Assembly (NCBI GenBank): GCA_037039685.1
Contig: JAWNGF010000017.1
Location: 549,649 to 613,648, forward strand
Source of the DNA: Ceratobasidium sp. AG-K
Lineage: Eukaryota; Basidiomycota; Agaricomycetes; Cantharellales; Ceratobasidiaceae
DNA: 64,000 nucleotides
Direction of reading: 5' to 3'
Shown here in pieces: positions 43,619 to 57,440 of this stretch (positions are counted from its first letter, which is position 1; every line of letters begins with the position of its first letter). The notes under the pieces are model-generated. The model was given only the letters and a program-made list of their open reading frames with translations, was not told where the DNA came from and did not search any database. Position numbers and translations under genes: made by a program.

Positions 43619-44053
43619 CTTGACGTAGCAAGGTAACAGACCAGTGATGAGCAAACGTTAGACCAGTACGACACTAGCGAGAAGTAAAGCTCTGGCTGCT
43701 GCTTAATGCCTCCGAGTGAGAGTTGGCGATATGGCGCCCTATCGAATGATCTCTGGCACTGGTGTCTGGTCGCAATAGTCAATGTATGCGCGTTTAACCG
43801 CCTGACCCGCCGCGGTGTCCGCATTCTGGGAGCCCGAAGGGGCCAAAGAAACAGGCAGAACACTCAAAATAGCTACTCGCGCATATAAAGCCACAATTCA
43901 AGGTTTATTCAATCGTGTATTACAACTATCATGTCTTCATCGCCTATAGCTACATAATTCACGTAAGATTAGGGGTAAAAAAAATTAATCGACCAATGAT
44001 GGTGAAAGCAAAAGAAAGAGCAAAGTTTTCGGGGTATCCGAGACACAAGCTGC

Positions 44054-45189
44054 TCAAGCCAAGACGGTGTCGATCACATAGACTACGCCGTTCTTGACGG
44101 TCACGTCGCTACGGAGGATGCGAGCACGGGTCTGGTTGTAGCTAACATAGCCGACGCCGTCTTGGACCGCAAAGTTAAGCTGGGCGCCCGAGGCAGCGTT
44201 GGCGTTAGGGGTATTGCCGAGCTCGTTCGAGTAGAGGAGGTTGTTTTGAAGCACGTGGTTATGGAGAACCGAAGTCAATTGCTCGTTGGTAAGACCAGCA
44301 ACAGTGGTGTTGATGGCAGCGAACGCCTCGTCGATGGGTGCAAAAACCTATGACGTCATCATTAAAATTACTGACAGCTACGTTGTGGGTTCGGGGTGGA
44401 CTAACCGTCGTGCTTGCCGCGTTGTTCAATGCATCAAGTTGTCCAACCTTTTGCAGGGCGGCACCCAGTTGAGAGAATCCACCGGGTGCACGGCTAACGA
44501 GGCTCGTGGAAAGTGCAGCCTTGAGGTCGGGGGGCGGTGTGAGCACAGTGTCGATGACATGAATAATGAGGTTTTGGTAGGTCGTGCTAGATGTGACGGT
44601 CGCGTTTCCAATGGTGCGACGGACAACCACTCCATTGCCCTCGGGAGACTTTTCGAGGACCTGATCAAAAATATGAGAATTCAGTCCAGCCTAGGTGAGC
44701 GAAGCGCCGTACCTGAACTTGAGGAAGTCCGCCCAGGTTGACATAGGTGTCGTTGGTCAAAAAGGTCGGCGCAATCGAGTGTGAGCGGGCGGGTGCGATG
44801 ACGTCAGCGGGGTAGGAGCCGTTGATCAGATGGTAAGAGAGGATCGGGCCGACGGACGAGTTGTCGCTCTGGAGTCCTGGCAAGACGGGCTCGAACGCCT
44901 GCGAATTTCGTCAGTTTCAGAGCAATGACCAGTTACCGTTACAAGGACTTACCGCATTGGAAGGTGCGAGGACGGTGTAGTTGCCGTTTGGCAGCGCGTT
45001 GGCGACTTGCTGGCCTTGCTCGGTTCCGGCCCAGGGGGTCAAGACGGCGGCGAGGGTGGTGAGGTTGGCCTGGTTGAGCGCCTGCAAGAGACCAGACATA
45101 TAGGCCGGATCTTGACGGGCGGCAATGGGTGATGCATGCACTTGGGCAGATGCAGCGAGGAGAATCGAGGCAAATAGTTTGGAGTGCAT
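44054..45189 (-). CDS. secreted fasciclin (FAS1) domain protein
   Basis: Four exons by clear GT-AG borders: 44953-45189, 44713-44898, 44406-44660, 44054-44347, all phase 0, giving 323 aa. Signal peptide MHSKLFASILLAASAQVHA. Two FAS1 repeats: the first around NLTTLAAVLTPWAG...YTVLAPSNAAFEP, the second around FSQLGAALQKVGQLDAL...VFAPIDEAFAAI and VVYVIDTVL. FAS1 proteins act outside the cell in adhesion and wall binding. There is no C-terminal hydrophobic GPI signal, so it is probably soluble. Exon borders are my reading. Confidence 0.85.
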
Positions 45190-45289
45190 GGCGATTATAA
45201 TGTAACTAGATTGCAAGGTATTCGATCCCAGAGCAAGTGAAGACTCGACGCAGCAGGCAGTGAGGAACGAAAAGCGCTCTCCGAGCACG

Positions 45290-45296
45290 TTTTATA
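45290..45296 (-). promoter_or_regulatory. TATA box of the FAS1 gene
   Basis: TATAAAA on the minus strand, about 100 bp before the ATG at 45189. Confidence 0.5.
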
Positions 45297-45299
45297 GCC

Positions 45300-46671
45300 T
45301 GCAAATGACGGAATGACGCTGCCTCCAAGTCCGAGGCGAGCAAGATGACGATGTGCAAGTGCCTAGATGACGAGAGCCGAGCGGGAATCGCGCCGAGAGT
45401 GGGTGTATTGTTCGCACGTGTGGAGTGGGGCAGTGACCGGCATATGGAGGCGGAAAAGCTGCCCCAGGCCCATTCCGCTTGCTCAAAGTGGCGAGTGGGT
45501 TCACTGAGCCATAATATCCTTTTGGGGGTCATAACCAACTGGTTGAACTCTCGACTACAAGTTCGGAGCGCATGTGCGTCATTCAAGAGTTGCCGTTGAC
45601 GGTGCATGGGTGGATGGCGTGCTCATCGTTAGCCATGCCGAGTACGATGCCAAAGCTCGATCCTCATACCATTCGTCATTGGAGCAAAAGCTACGTTATT
45701 TCGAGTAATGTACTTCAGGTCATCCAGCAGCGGCGGCGTCCAGTTGTGGACTTGGCGATGGAAAACATCCGATCACGTGATGGCCGGTGGAGCCCATCGT
45801 GGATCGTCACCGTCTGGGCTCCCATAAACAGCTCGAATTCTCGATGGATTGTTCTGCTATGATGCAACGTGTGACAAAAATAATTAAGCGGCTGGTGAAA
45901 GAAGTGCACAGTCGTCGTTGGATCACATTACAGTAATATTGGCGTGGCGCTAAACAGGGGTCAACCTCAATGGTCCAGGTGCCTGACCGGCGAATCCCGG
46001 AGGCGTGCGGCCAAGACCAGGCTCGTAGTTCAACATTGTCCCGCCGGCCTTGGATATCGCGAGCTCGAATATGATCGGGACAAATAAGTGTATTCGACTA
46101 TCTACTGACCGTAAGCCTAATAGAGCTCAGAGTCCCTCCAACTCTGGGGTTCTCCAGTGCAAAACATTGTATTCAACAGGCCTGCTGAGGCGGATATTAC
46201 ACCTGAATGCACCAGTCCGGTCGAGGTTGCGAGTTGATTATACATTTGTATATACTTGATGACTGCAATGCAGAAATGTTACCCAAGATTTGACCCCCAT
46301 AATACTCTGACGCGGTATACAATGTGTCTCAAACACGCAAACTAGGGATAATCTTGCTGAATCTCCAATACTCCTATCGGAAGAGGTCATATAAAAACAA
46401 CTCAACGATGAAAACAAACCATGGACTGAGTGGCAGCAAGGCTACTCCTACATGGTGGCATACAATTACCAAATCTAGTAATATGATTACGCTCATTACT
46501 CGCATATTTCCTGAACTGGTGATTGATAACTGAATTATATGATCCTCGGTGGCCCAAGTAGCTCATATGTGGTGGATATAACATGCACCTCTCGTTCGCT
46601 TCTCTCGCCCATCAAACCAGCCAAGTTAGTTGCAATCGCAGTCGTAGTATGCAAACAGAACCACAACCAAG
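45300..46671. other. intergenic, no gene recognised
   Basis: Only short ORFs with no recognisable product. It holds the FAS1 promoter region on its left and probably the promoter of the gene at 46672 on its right. Confidence 0.5.
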
Positions 46672-47426
46672 ATGTGCTCTCCGACACCGCCCATCACCAA
46701 CTACAAACAAGCAAACGCTTGGACGATCGAATACCTCGTTTCCAGGTTCAACCAGCTGGCCACCTCGCCCGACCATAGGTATTTCGCTCACATCCCTCCT
46801 CTCGATGCTTTTCCCTCTGTGGAACGGTTCTTGGTATGTGACGGGACGACAAAGATTTGGGAATAGTATTTCCATGAAGGGGATGAATTGCCTGCTCTAA
46901 AGCTAGATCGAGAGTGGTCAAAGTGGGCTGTAAGTCTCCCTCCACCGATTATATCTTCGACCAACTCAGAAATTGATAGGCCGAGACTACAAACGTCCTC
47001 GTAATCTTCTTTCACTCGCTCCTCGAAGACTTTTACCCATGGCTCGACACACTTCCTGCCGATACCGGTACTACTAACACACTCCTATTCGAAGATCAAC
47101 TATTCCTCGAAGTTCAGAAACGTCATATTCGAGAGTGGCGGGGGCATGACCACAAATCAGAGCCTGCCGTGTGTTTCAAGCCAGCGTTTGTTGGAGGTGG
47201 AGGAACTATTATGGCTGCTCAGCCAGTGGACACCAAACCCGGGCAGACCATCAGTTTGAGGAATTTTTTCCAGCTCGAGGCGAGAGCATATTTCGGAAAG
47301 TGCAACGCGAACCAGGAGAAGGAAAGAGCAGGGGCGGAGATGGAAGGAGAATGGGTATTGCTTGGCAGGGATCGCTCAAACAGTTTCTGTTCTCTCACTT
47401 CTTGCATATGCAGTGATCTTCTGTAG
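46672..47426 (+). pseudogene. unrecognised two-exon gene with one in-frame stop
   Basis: Exon 1 46672-46929 (MCSPTPPITNYKQANAWTIE...), intron 46930-46979 (GTAAGT...GATAG), exon 2 46980-47426, phase 0, 234 codons in total. The frame holds through both exons except for TAG 46864-46866. The product is soluble, with YFHEGDELPALKLDREW, HSLLEDFYPWLDTLP and a Gly-rich FVGGGGTI block. I do not recognise a family. A 33-nt GTATGT...AATAG segment (46834-46866) could be a very short intron removing the stop; otherwise it is a young pseudogene. Confidence 0.45.
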
Positions 47427-48113
47427 GTCTAAACGATCCTAGTATCATAATTCGATATATTTTCAGCCCGATACTGGTGTACTGCGAGTGTCCTGAGCAG
47501 TACTCTGCTCACACTCAGATGATATATTTCAATACTCGTATGTATGCGTATGGTTCCAACATGAGTACTATGGTCAGTGCCTATTGACTTCGGTCAAGAT
47601 ACCGTAACCGATCTGACCTCAACCAAGCAAAGGTACAAGCGGCGGTTGTAGGTGCGTGTACCCAACTGCGGTGTAAGCGCTGCGACTCTTGGTCGACGGC
47701 CATTGAGCGAATAAGTGGGGCCCACCAACGATACAAGGCGATTCGAAAACACGAATTATTAACGAGAGCGCATGATGCATTTCAGCACAAAAAGGACCAT
47801 CCGCGAAAAAGCTAGCACGATGCGGTAGTTGAATTTGCGATTAGCGGGAACACTGGGACATTCGGAGACGGGGTCTGAAGGCATGCTTCAGGTAAGAGAA
47901 ATACTCGTTGGACAGGGTCCGGTCACTCAATTTGGGTGGCAAAAGGTGGGGTAAAAGTTTGGTGAACCAGTGAGATTATAATTATAAATGTTATGCAACA
48001 GCAATGAGAGTAGTAACCACGCCGGCGAGATAAGTAGAACCTGTCTAAGGAAGGAAGGAAGCTTCTAGAAAAAAAAACCTGGCATCCAGCCAGATACGCC
48101 TATTATGTGCTCT
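47427..48113. other. intergenic, no gene recognised
   Basis: Convergent 3' regions of the unknown gene and the first pectate lyase. No coding frame supported. Confidence 0.5.
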
Positions 48114-49041
48114 TTAGAACTTGCAGCTACAACCAATTGGATCAGTGCCTCGTCTTCCGAAAAGAAGTATTAGCACTTACCTAGCGTTAGACTTGTTGGA
48201 AGTGAGCTTGGTAGGCTCCTTGCCGCTGTTGTTGCCTTGGAAGCTATCGCAGATCGACTTGACGCTGCTGTACGAGTTCGTGCTGGTCTTGATCGTCGCA
48301 ACATCTCCATAGTTCGAGTTGATTCCAGCCAGCAGCTTGCCGTTCTTCGCAATCACGTTGCTAATGGTCACAGACCTCTTGTACTGAGTCTTGCAGTTTC
48401 CGCATGCACGGTAAAGCTTGCCAAAGTCCTGGACGCAGTACGAGTCGATCACGACGCTGCCGCCACCGTTGTGTTGGATGACCTTGTCGCTCGCACCCTT
48501 GGCGCCGCCACCGACGATGTTGGAGGTACCTGAGGTCTGCTTGAGGGTGATGGCATCTTCGCAGACATCCTCGAACCAGACGTTGTAGATGTTGCAGCTA
48601 CCCTTGCAGTGGATGCCTTCCGCCTGGTTGGCCCCGATGACGACGTTCCTGTGAACTAAGTTAGTATCACAATATTCGACGTTGGACCCAGGACTGACTT
48701 GATGGTGGCACCATTCTCGAGCAGGAAGACGGCGTCCTTGTCCCCGCCCTCCTTCTGGCCAGAGCAAGCTCCCGCACCACGATCAAAGCGAGCGAGTCCA
48801 CCTGTGTGCTTCGTTAGACACATGGTGAGGGGCTATATGCGCTGTACTTACCGTCAAAGGTACCGGAAATAACCTTGGCAGCGCTCAAGGTGGTGGTCTT
48901 GGAAGGGTTGGGGAAGGTACAGCTCGCGCCGCGCTTGACATACACGCCGTTAGTGTCAACGCTGGGGGAAGGAACCGCGACAGCAGTCTGGGCAAAGAGC
49001 GCGACGGCGGCGGCGACAGTGGCGAAAGTGAAGGAAACCAT
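48114..49041 (-). CDS. secreted pectate lyase, PL3 family (copy 1)
   Basis: Exons 48852-49041, 48699-48801, 48181-48648 and a 13-nt last exon 48114-48126 (codons ..C TGC AAG TTC TAA) give 257 aa. Signal peptide [22 protein letters not shown]. Typical PL3 blocks: [73 protein letters not shown]3 enzymes cleave polygalacturonate in plant cell walls by beta-elimination with calcium. Cys-rich, as usual for the family. It forms a tandem pair with 50550-51474. The ATG opens the signal peptide. Confidence 0.93.
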
Positions 49042-49162
49042 GATGTTGATGGGGAAGTGAGTGTGGTGTAAAGCGAAAGTGGAGTTGAATGAGAGTAAGT
49101 GACGCTAGGTCTGAGAGAAGAAAAGATGCTGTGTGTTGGGTATGGCGAACTGGCACGCCCGG

Positions 49163-49169
49163 TCTTATA
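49163..49169 (-). promoter_or_regulatory. TATA box of pectate lyase copy 1
   Basis: TATAAGA on the minus strand, 122 bp before the ATG. The 5' flank (AATGAGAGTAAGTGACGCTA block) is shared with copy 2. Confidence 0.45.
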
Positions 49170-49229
49170 GTTGTGCGCTGAGACGGATGCCGAAAGCAGG
49201 TTGCCATCGGTGATCCTTGCCAAGCCCAA

Positions 49230-50549
49230 CGGGGGCTACGAAGAAGTCTCCGTCATAATTAGCCGTGGTTACTCGACAAATACCATGCCAAGAGCAGGAT
49301 CGTCCACGCGAGCTGATACAACCCAATGGTCAGGGCAGTACTGTCGGTCGCGGGACCTGGGAATACGTATTTGACTGATGTCGCGTGTAAACCTGGAAAG
49401 TCTATCCGAGGAAGACGGACGTTAAAATCGGGTAGCGACCGGGCACGCTCGCGTGGCTACCGTCACATTCCTGGTTTGATATTTGCCAAATCAGGGTAAG
49501 AATTCTACCTTCTCAGTCGATTGAGAAGTCACACTCTCAGCCTCGCGATATGACATTGACGACATACACAAAAAAGCGGAATGCATGAGTACTTTCGTAG
49601 CAGATAATAGTACACCGCTTGCCAACTATGTGAAGGAGTGAGAACGAGAAGGAAGGCGGTAATTCAACTGATACCCTCTGATTTGCGCTTTGTTCATTAA
49701 TCCGCAACCTTCATACTCAATGTCAACCAACCCCGCGGGCTTCTACTACCGCATAGTATAACTCAACACATGTCCCCGTTGCAAATTCGTTGAAGAACAC
49801 TGAGTGAACGCACCACAAGGTCTCTAGGAGTGGAGCTCCCTCGGCATTCAATGTCTTCGGGTGCGTGTCCGCTAGTTAATGAAACTTCATTGCTCCAGTG
49901 GTGCTCCGAGGAACCATTCCGTGCCTAGGAAGAAGTGACCCACCCGCGACTGTATGACACGTGAAACTGACTGCGCAACTTTATTGAAGCACTCCAAATT
50001 ATTGGGAACGAGGTTGTGATCCCTCATACCATGCTAGGTGAGGAGTCGCCCACAATGCGATACATTAATGTAAGCGCTCATCTACAACTTGAGGAGCTTG
50101 AACCTCGGAAAAGTTCTAAAAGGGCCACTGCCGATAAAATACAAAGCCTGAATTCGTCTCCATTCGCCAAGGTATGCTATGACTTTCACCTCAACTCGAT
50201 AAGCCCATCCTTGTATTGGGCGTGAGGTGGATAAATCCCGGGGCGCGGCATGGTAAGATAGTGTTGAAGTTCAACTAATGCATGCGCGAAAAAAGTGTAC
50301 CCAGATCCTTCGGATCGCATATGCTAGTAACAATATACCAGGCTCATGAATAGCAACAGTTTGTAAGACTCGTCGGGTGATGGTGTTTGGGATCGACCAA
50401 ATGTATTGAACATCACTATACTCATATATAATGATACTATATGAACGAAGTTAAGACGCCAGCGAAAGAATCAGAACCAGTCTAACTAAACAAAATTCTT
50501 CAAAAAGAAACCCAACATCCAGCTGAGTAGACCAGACAAGAACCACGCT
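49230..50549. other. intergenic between the pectate lyase copies
   Basis: No supported gene. Contains the far-upstream region of copy 1 and the 3' flank of copy 2; only short unrelated ORFs. Confidence 0.5.
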
Positions 50550-51474
50550 TTAGAACTTGCAGCTAATGGAACCACTCAGTACCCTGTCGACAAACAGTAT
50601 GAGAAATCACTCACCTCGCGTTAGACTTGTTGGAAGTGAGCTTGGTAGGCTCCTTGCCGCTGTTGTTGCCTTGGAAGCTATCGCAGATCGACTTGACGCT
50701 GTTGTACGAGTTTGTGCTGGTCTTGATCGTCGCAACATCTCCATAGTTCGAGTTGATTCCAGCCAGCAGCTTGCCGTTCTTCGCAATCACGTTGCTGATC
50801 GTCACAGAGCGCTTGAACTGAGTCTTGCAGTTTCCGCATGCACGGTAAAGCTTGCCAAAGTCCTGGACGCAGTACGAGTCGATCACGACGCTTCCGCCAC
50901 CGTTGTGTTGAACGACCTTGTCGCTCGCACCCTTGGCGCCGCCACCGACAATGTTGGAGGTTCCGGAGGTCTGCTTGAGGGTGATGGCATCTTCGCATAC
51001 GTCCTCGAACCAGACGTTGTAGATGTTGCAGCTACCCTTGCAGTGGATGCCCTCGGCTTGGTTGGCACCAATGACGACGTTCCTGTGAACCAGGTTAGCA
51101 CGTTGCTATCGGGCCCAGGGCTTGGAACTTACTTGATGGTAGCGCCGTTCTCGAGCAGGAAGACGGCGTCCTTGTCACCACCCTCCTTCTGGCCAGAGCA
51201 AGCTCCCGCACCACGGTCGAAGCGAGCGAGTCCACCTATGCATCGAATCAGCCACAGACCACCGGGATATATGCGCCAACTTACCATCGAAGGTGCCAGA
51301 GATGACCTTGGCAGCTCTCAAGGTAGTAGTCTTGGAAGGGTTGGGGAAGGTGCAGCTAGCAGCACGCTTGACATACACGCCATTAGCATCGACGCTCGGC
51401 GAAGGGGCAGCGACCGCAGTCTGGGCAAAGAGCACAACCGCGGCGGCGACAGTGGCAAAAGTGAAGGAAACCAT
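50550..51474 (-). CDS. secreted pectate lyase, PL3 family (copy 2)
   Basis: Same architecture as copy 1, with identical exon lengths: 51285-51474 (190), 51133-51235 (103), 50615-51082 (468), 50550-50562 (13), 257 aa. Signal peptide [22 protein letters not shown]. The mature proteins differ at few positions (for example QFKRS for QYKRS, NAR start of exon 4 conserved). Introns differ more than exons, so the duplication is not brand new and coding is under constraint. Calcium-dependent pectate cleavage is expected. Confidence 0.93.
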
Positions 51475-51609
51475 TTTGTATAGGAGAATTGGAGTGTTTA
51501 AGTGGAAGAGAATGTGGTTAAAGTGAAAGTGGTTGAATGAGAGTAAGTGACGCTAGGTCTGGAGAAGAAAGATTGCTGTTTGTTGGGTTTAGGAGATTGG
51601 CGAGCCGTG

Positions 51610-51616
51610 TTTTATA
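51610..51616 (-). promoter_or_regulatory. TATA box of pectate lyase copy 2
   Basis: TATAAAA on the minus strand, about 136 bp before the ATG. Confidence 0.45.
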
Positions 51617-51639
51617 CCCGAGATGAAACAGGCGCGCTG

Positions 51640-52464
51640 GAAGTTGCTATCAGACTTCGCCAAGCCTGAATATCGATTAAACGTGGTAACTGGATTCATT
51701 CCGCACTCGCCCACGCAAACGGGTGTCTGGACGTGTGGGGACATGGATTTGATTGATCTCACGTGTAATCCCGAAAAGTCTATCCGAGGAAGTTTGAAGG
51801 TGACGGCCGGGCGTGGTTACCTGACTACTGCATCGTCAGGTACTTCGGTCGTTTCTTCTCAATTGTCATGTCCTTCGATTATTATTTCCGAACCGTTGGC
51901 CACTCTTCCCCGGTGAGTACCCAGCCCCAGAACATCGAGGACGACAGGGCGTGGGATGTGGTACGTCTGCATTTGATGAGGCTATTCGTCCGTTACAGGA
52001 ATAAACGCGGAATGTAAATCGTACGGTTGGCTGGGCAGAGACAAAGCTCATTCCTTCCGAATGATGATTAATCGATGTTCGGTCAGCTACCATGTCAGAC
52101 ATAAATGACTACGGTCGCAACTAAAGTGGCCGTGTATATGCGACCCTAACCCACACCGGCCCGCTACTCTACCGTCTCACCGCCCGCGCCGCACCCGCGA
52201 AAGTTTACGCAGGGCCTGCGGGAGCTCATTTGCAGCGAGGCTCTGTGGGACGATTCATTTCGCCACACGAGCGCCCTCCTTACATAACCACACACACGAG
52301 CCAGATTGAGAATAAAGTCAAAATATCCATTACAAGACTATAAGTCAACAAGAACAAAAGTTCAATCCAAATCAAGTCTATCTGATACATGTCCCGGGAC
52401 AAGTCTACCACCACCGAACCTCGCTCCACAATAACGGACCAAATACCACGCACGCTGTCCAAAA
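51640..52464. other. intergenic, no gene recognised
   Basis: Upstream region of pectate lyase copy 2 and 3' flank of ERG1. No coding frame supported. Confidence 0.5.
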
Positions 52465-54141
<1,677 letters not shown>

Positions 54142-55313
54142 GGTGTGTGGATGTAGCCAGTCCCGTCGGTGGCTTTTTGAAGGAGAAAAAACGGCGTGGT
54201 CGAATTTTGGTCTCGTACCATTTGAGCCGCCGGCACGGTTCGCTGATGACTAAGCTCACGTATTCTCCACGTGATTCCGATGGGGGCTGGTCATCGAGTG
54301 CGATTGGCAGCTGAAAACGCGTGGAGAACGGTGCTGTATCGTCTCATGTATGGTCCAATCAATCGACGTATGTTCTCAAACTGGCCACCCCGATCACCGT
54401 GTCTTTCCGGGCGAATTCCATCAGGCCCTGTGCGCGCTCGTAAATACATTGCGATACTTCAAATCTTTGCATACAATTCAACCAAGTATATTTGCCGCGC
54501 ACATCTATTTTATATGTCAAAGGCGAAAGTAAGACGCGCGTAATCTTGACCGGCTGCCGGAATGAGCCTAATGCCTGCTCGCTTTGACCACCTCATGGAT
54601 ACTTCTCATCACTCACCAAACTAGGAATAGTTAGCGACACCTGAGCACCTCGGCCTCGCATGAACTTTCAAATGCTGCAATTGAGTGGCCTAGGACGATA
54701 CAATTTTTAGCTAGGCTTTGCAGCCAATTAGTACGACCTGTTCGTCGCAACGCCGACACCGTGTTGGGGTGGAGAATATGCCAGGGAGCAATGGTTATGT
54801 CGCTTCGGTGCCGACCGATTCTCAAATGGGACGGAGCGAGACACGGTCACGTGGGCGCGAAATTATGTACTGTATATCGGATACGTTATATTGGCTACAA
54901 GAACTCATGGTCTCACCGCCGAGAAACAAGAGCCGAGGCAACTATATGAAGGTAACTGATGGTAGAACGATGGCTAGTAAGAGTACAATAAGCGGACGCC
55001 TAAGGTACGATATGAAACACACATTCAACTAAAGTACTTGATCAAGGCACGAGAAGACGCAATGGAATAGCTAAGGGCTAAAAGGCTCCCAGCACTGCCA
55101 AAGAAGGCATTGAACGAGAGATACGAGGAGGCTTTGCGAAGGAACCTGCACTCGTTGTTGTCACGTGAACGCGACATAGAGGCATTGATGGCGAGTCGCG
55201 TTATAACTATTCCAATTTTATTGCGCAGCGGTGGTCTACCTGTATTGCGTTTGGAAAGTTAAATCGATTGTGGCCTGTGTTGACTACCTGCTGAGATTTC
55301 TTGAGTAGAAGCG
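54142..55313. other. intergenic, no gene recognised
   Basis: Promoter side of ERG1, then AT-rich sequence with only short ORFs. Confidence 0.5.
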
Positions 55314-55505
55314 ATGGACAGAAGGGGAATTGTTAGCACAGTTTGGTATATCATATGGGCAAGTCCTCAACACATCCCCAACGTTGACATCTTAATTTGG
55401 TATTTCACGTCGGTCATGTCAGGCATCAGCCACCCCTCTACTGACCTTGATGGTCATTTGCATTGTCGACGGTTACATCGTAAGCCAAACAACCCACTCA
55501 TCTGA
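55314..55505 (+). pseudogene. fragment resembling the end of the downstream membrane gene
   Basis: The stretch CACAGTTTGG..CATATGGG (about 55338) through the CATCAGCCACCCCTCTACTG and GACGGTTACATCGTA blocks parallels 57177-57330 (CACAGTTTGG, CATCGGCTACCCCTCCACTT, GACGCTTATATCGTA). It looks like a stray duplicated exon of that gene. No full gene around it. Confidence 0.35.
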
Positions 55506-56199
55506 AATACATCCAGTCACCAACCTCCATGAGCTTACCTCCTGAATTATTTTCAAATAAGTTACTTAAATGGGAATTAGGGAAGCGTGGTTGAACTTGT
55601 GCATCGAGCAAGCCCAGCAAGCACCCAGATTGTGGAGTTTGCTCAAGATGCCCCCTCGAGAGAGGGGGACGAATATCCCAGCCTGAGCCGGGTTAGTCGG
55701 CCAAACCCTTGCCCTTTTAACTCCGAATGCTAATTCAGGTACCTTGGATAACATTTTTAAGACCCACCGAAGTTACACAGGACCAGGTTGTTCATGATAT
55801 CAAACTCACACAAGAACCCTGAACTCTTCGCTGGCCTTATATGCGAGTACTTCGATCCAAATGCTCATCCACTTAGCAATGCTCTCCCTTCTGTTAGTTC
55901 ATCCGCGAGAGGCGTCCCATTTCGTATAGGGAGGCTCGGGTCCGATCATTCTCTCCCGGAGCCAAGTGAAGTCGAGCATCCGAGTTCGGCACCATCAATG
56001 TGGTACAGTCATTGTAATCACATTCTATATAAGGCTAAGTTTAAGATCTCCACATTTCCAACAAGTTGAAACTATTTGCTTCGCGAGGTTTGGCCCCGCT
56101 GCAGCTGTCGAGTAACAGTACCCTCACGCGCCTTAAATGTGATTGAACCTGTGGAAACGCTTCGTTTCTTCGCCCACCCAACAGTCACCAATAACTTGG

Positions 56200-57440
56200 C
56201 GGTGATGGAGACCAGCCATTTGCAGAAAAAATTACCAGTATGGCTAGCTCTCATGCAATGTACTGTTCAAGGTAAGTACAGTGATGGAATAACGCACCAG
56301 CGTTCTTGCCTACCAGGAAACTTCAAGTTACTGACGATATTTTCTGGCAGGCGCTCTGGTCCCATTGCTAGCCAGCTTCATTAATTCAAACCAGAACCGT
56401 GATCTCTGCTTCAAGTTCTACATTATCTTCGTCAATACCCTCTCGTTGATGCAGACGGTCGGTTACACGATTCAAGGGCTAGATACATTGGATGTGCTAC
56501 CCCCTCGGGAAAGCGTAAGTACTATTCCCTTCAGTTTTTAATTTTTTCTTAGTAACTATGTGTCAAGCTCGCAGCCATCATACCATCATTGACAGGGGTT
56601 GTTGTTGCGTCGGTGCAATCGTTTTTCATTTACAGATGCTGGCGGATCTTCAAACGACGTGTTTTGCCGATACTCCCGTTTATTGCTCTCTCTCTCGCAG
56701 CACTCATTTCATCAGTCTTGTTGGTGCGTCTTCCATGCTGGCACGTATTCCGTAACTAACTACTGAGTGTGTGCAATCAGGGTGCAGACTCTGTCCGATG
56801 GCTTAGAACTGGGGATAGCACAAATGTGAGATGGAATGTTGGAAGGCCTATAGGTCAAGAATCTCTTGCTAACCAGCGGTGGTAGAACAGGCGAATACGT
56901 GTGTCTTGATATCTCCCTGATATAAAGTAAAAATTGATTCGATATCATTGTCAGTTGCAGTTTGGACTTTCAGCTCTTTCTTGCTCGATTTTTGCATGAC
57001 ATTAACGAGTAAGTCAGGTGTCGCTAACCCAGCTATAGTCAACAATATGCTAATTCAAGTCTCTCAGCGGTTGTCTATTTGTATCGAGTTTGCGAAGGTA
57101 AACCGTATTCAACCATCGAGGGTAGATCAGTTAACTGTCGTGAACAGCTGGCGGGAATCAAAAGAACATCCTGAACACAGTTTGGCAGGTCATATGGGTG
57201 ATTTCTGCTGCATATACTCTATAGACACTGGCGTATTGATCCCGTGCGCTTCTCAGACATCGGCTACCCCTCCACTTGTGCTGATGACTATCATTATCGT
57301 GGACGCTTATATCGTAGGTTACAGGTGCCATTTAATATACACACCACTGCTAAGCCACTAACCACGCCATATACAGGTCCAGACAGGATCGCATGTGGCG
57401 ACAGAATTATCGGTAGGAATGACAGGTCGAGCCAGTTGAT
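56200..57440 (+). pseudogene. degraded multi-pass membrane protein gene
   Basis: Exons with GT-AG borders: to 56271; 56351-56514 (ALVPLLASFINSNQNRDLCF, LMQTVGYTIQGLDTLD); about 56569-56723 (AAIIPSLTGVVVASVQSFFI, YRCWRIFKRRVLP, a long hydrophobic stretch); 56781 onward (GADSVRWLRTGD). Later pieces (VWTFSSFLLDFCMTLT near 56960; 57190-57340) are out of register. The pattern resembles the many basidiomycete seven-helix membrane proteins annotated as DUF6534-type, of unknown role. I could not join one clean reading frame, so it is probably a pseudogene or a gene with unrecognised introns. Confidence 0.4.

Noticed and set aside
50557..51483. Long plus-strand ORF across pectate lyase copy 2
   Set aside because: It is antisense to a well-supported spliced gene with signal peptide and PL3 motifs.
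52140..52160. Telomere-like CCCTAA
   Set aside because: A single unit only, in unique sequence.
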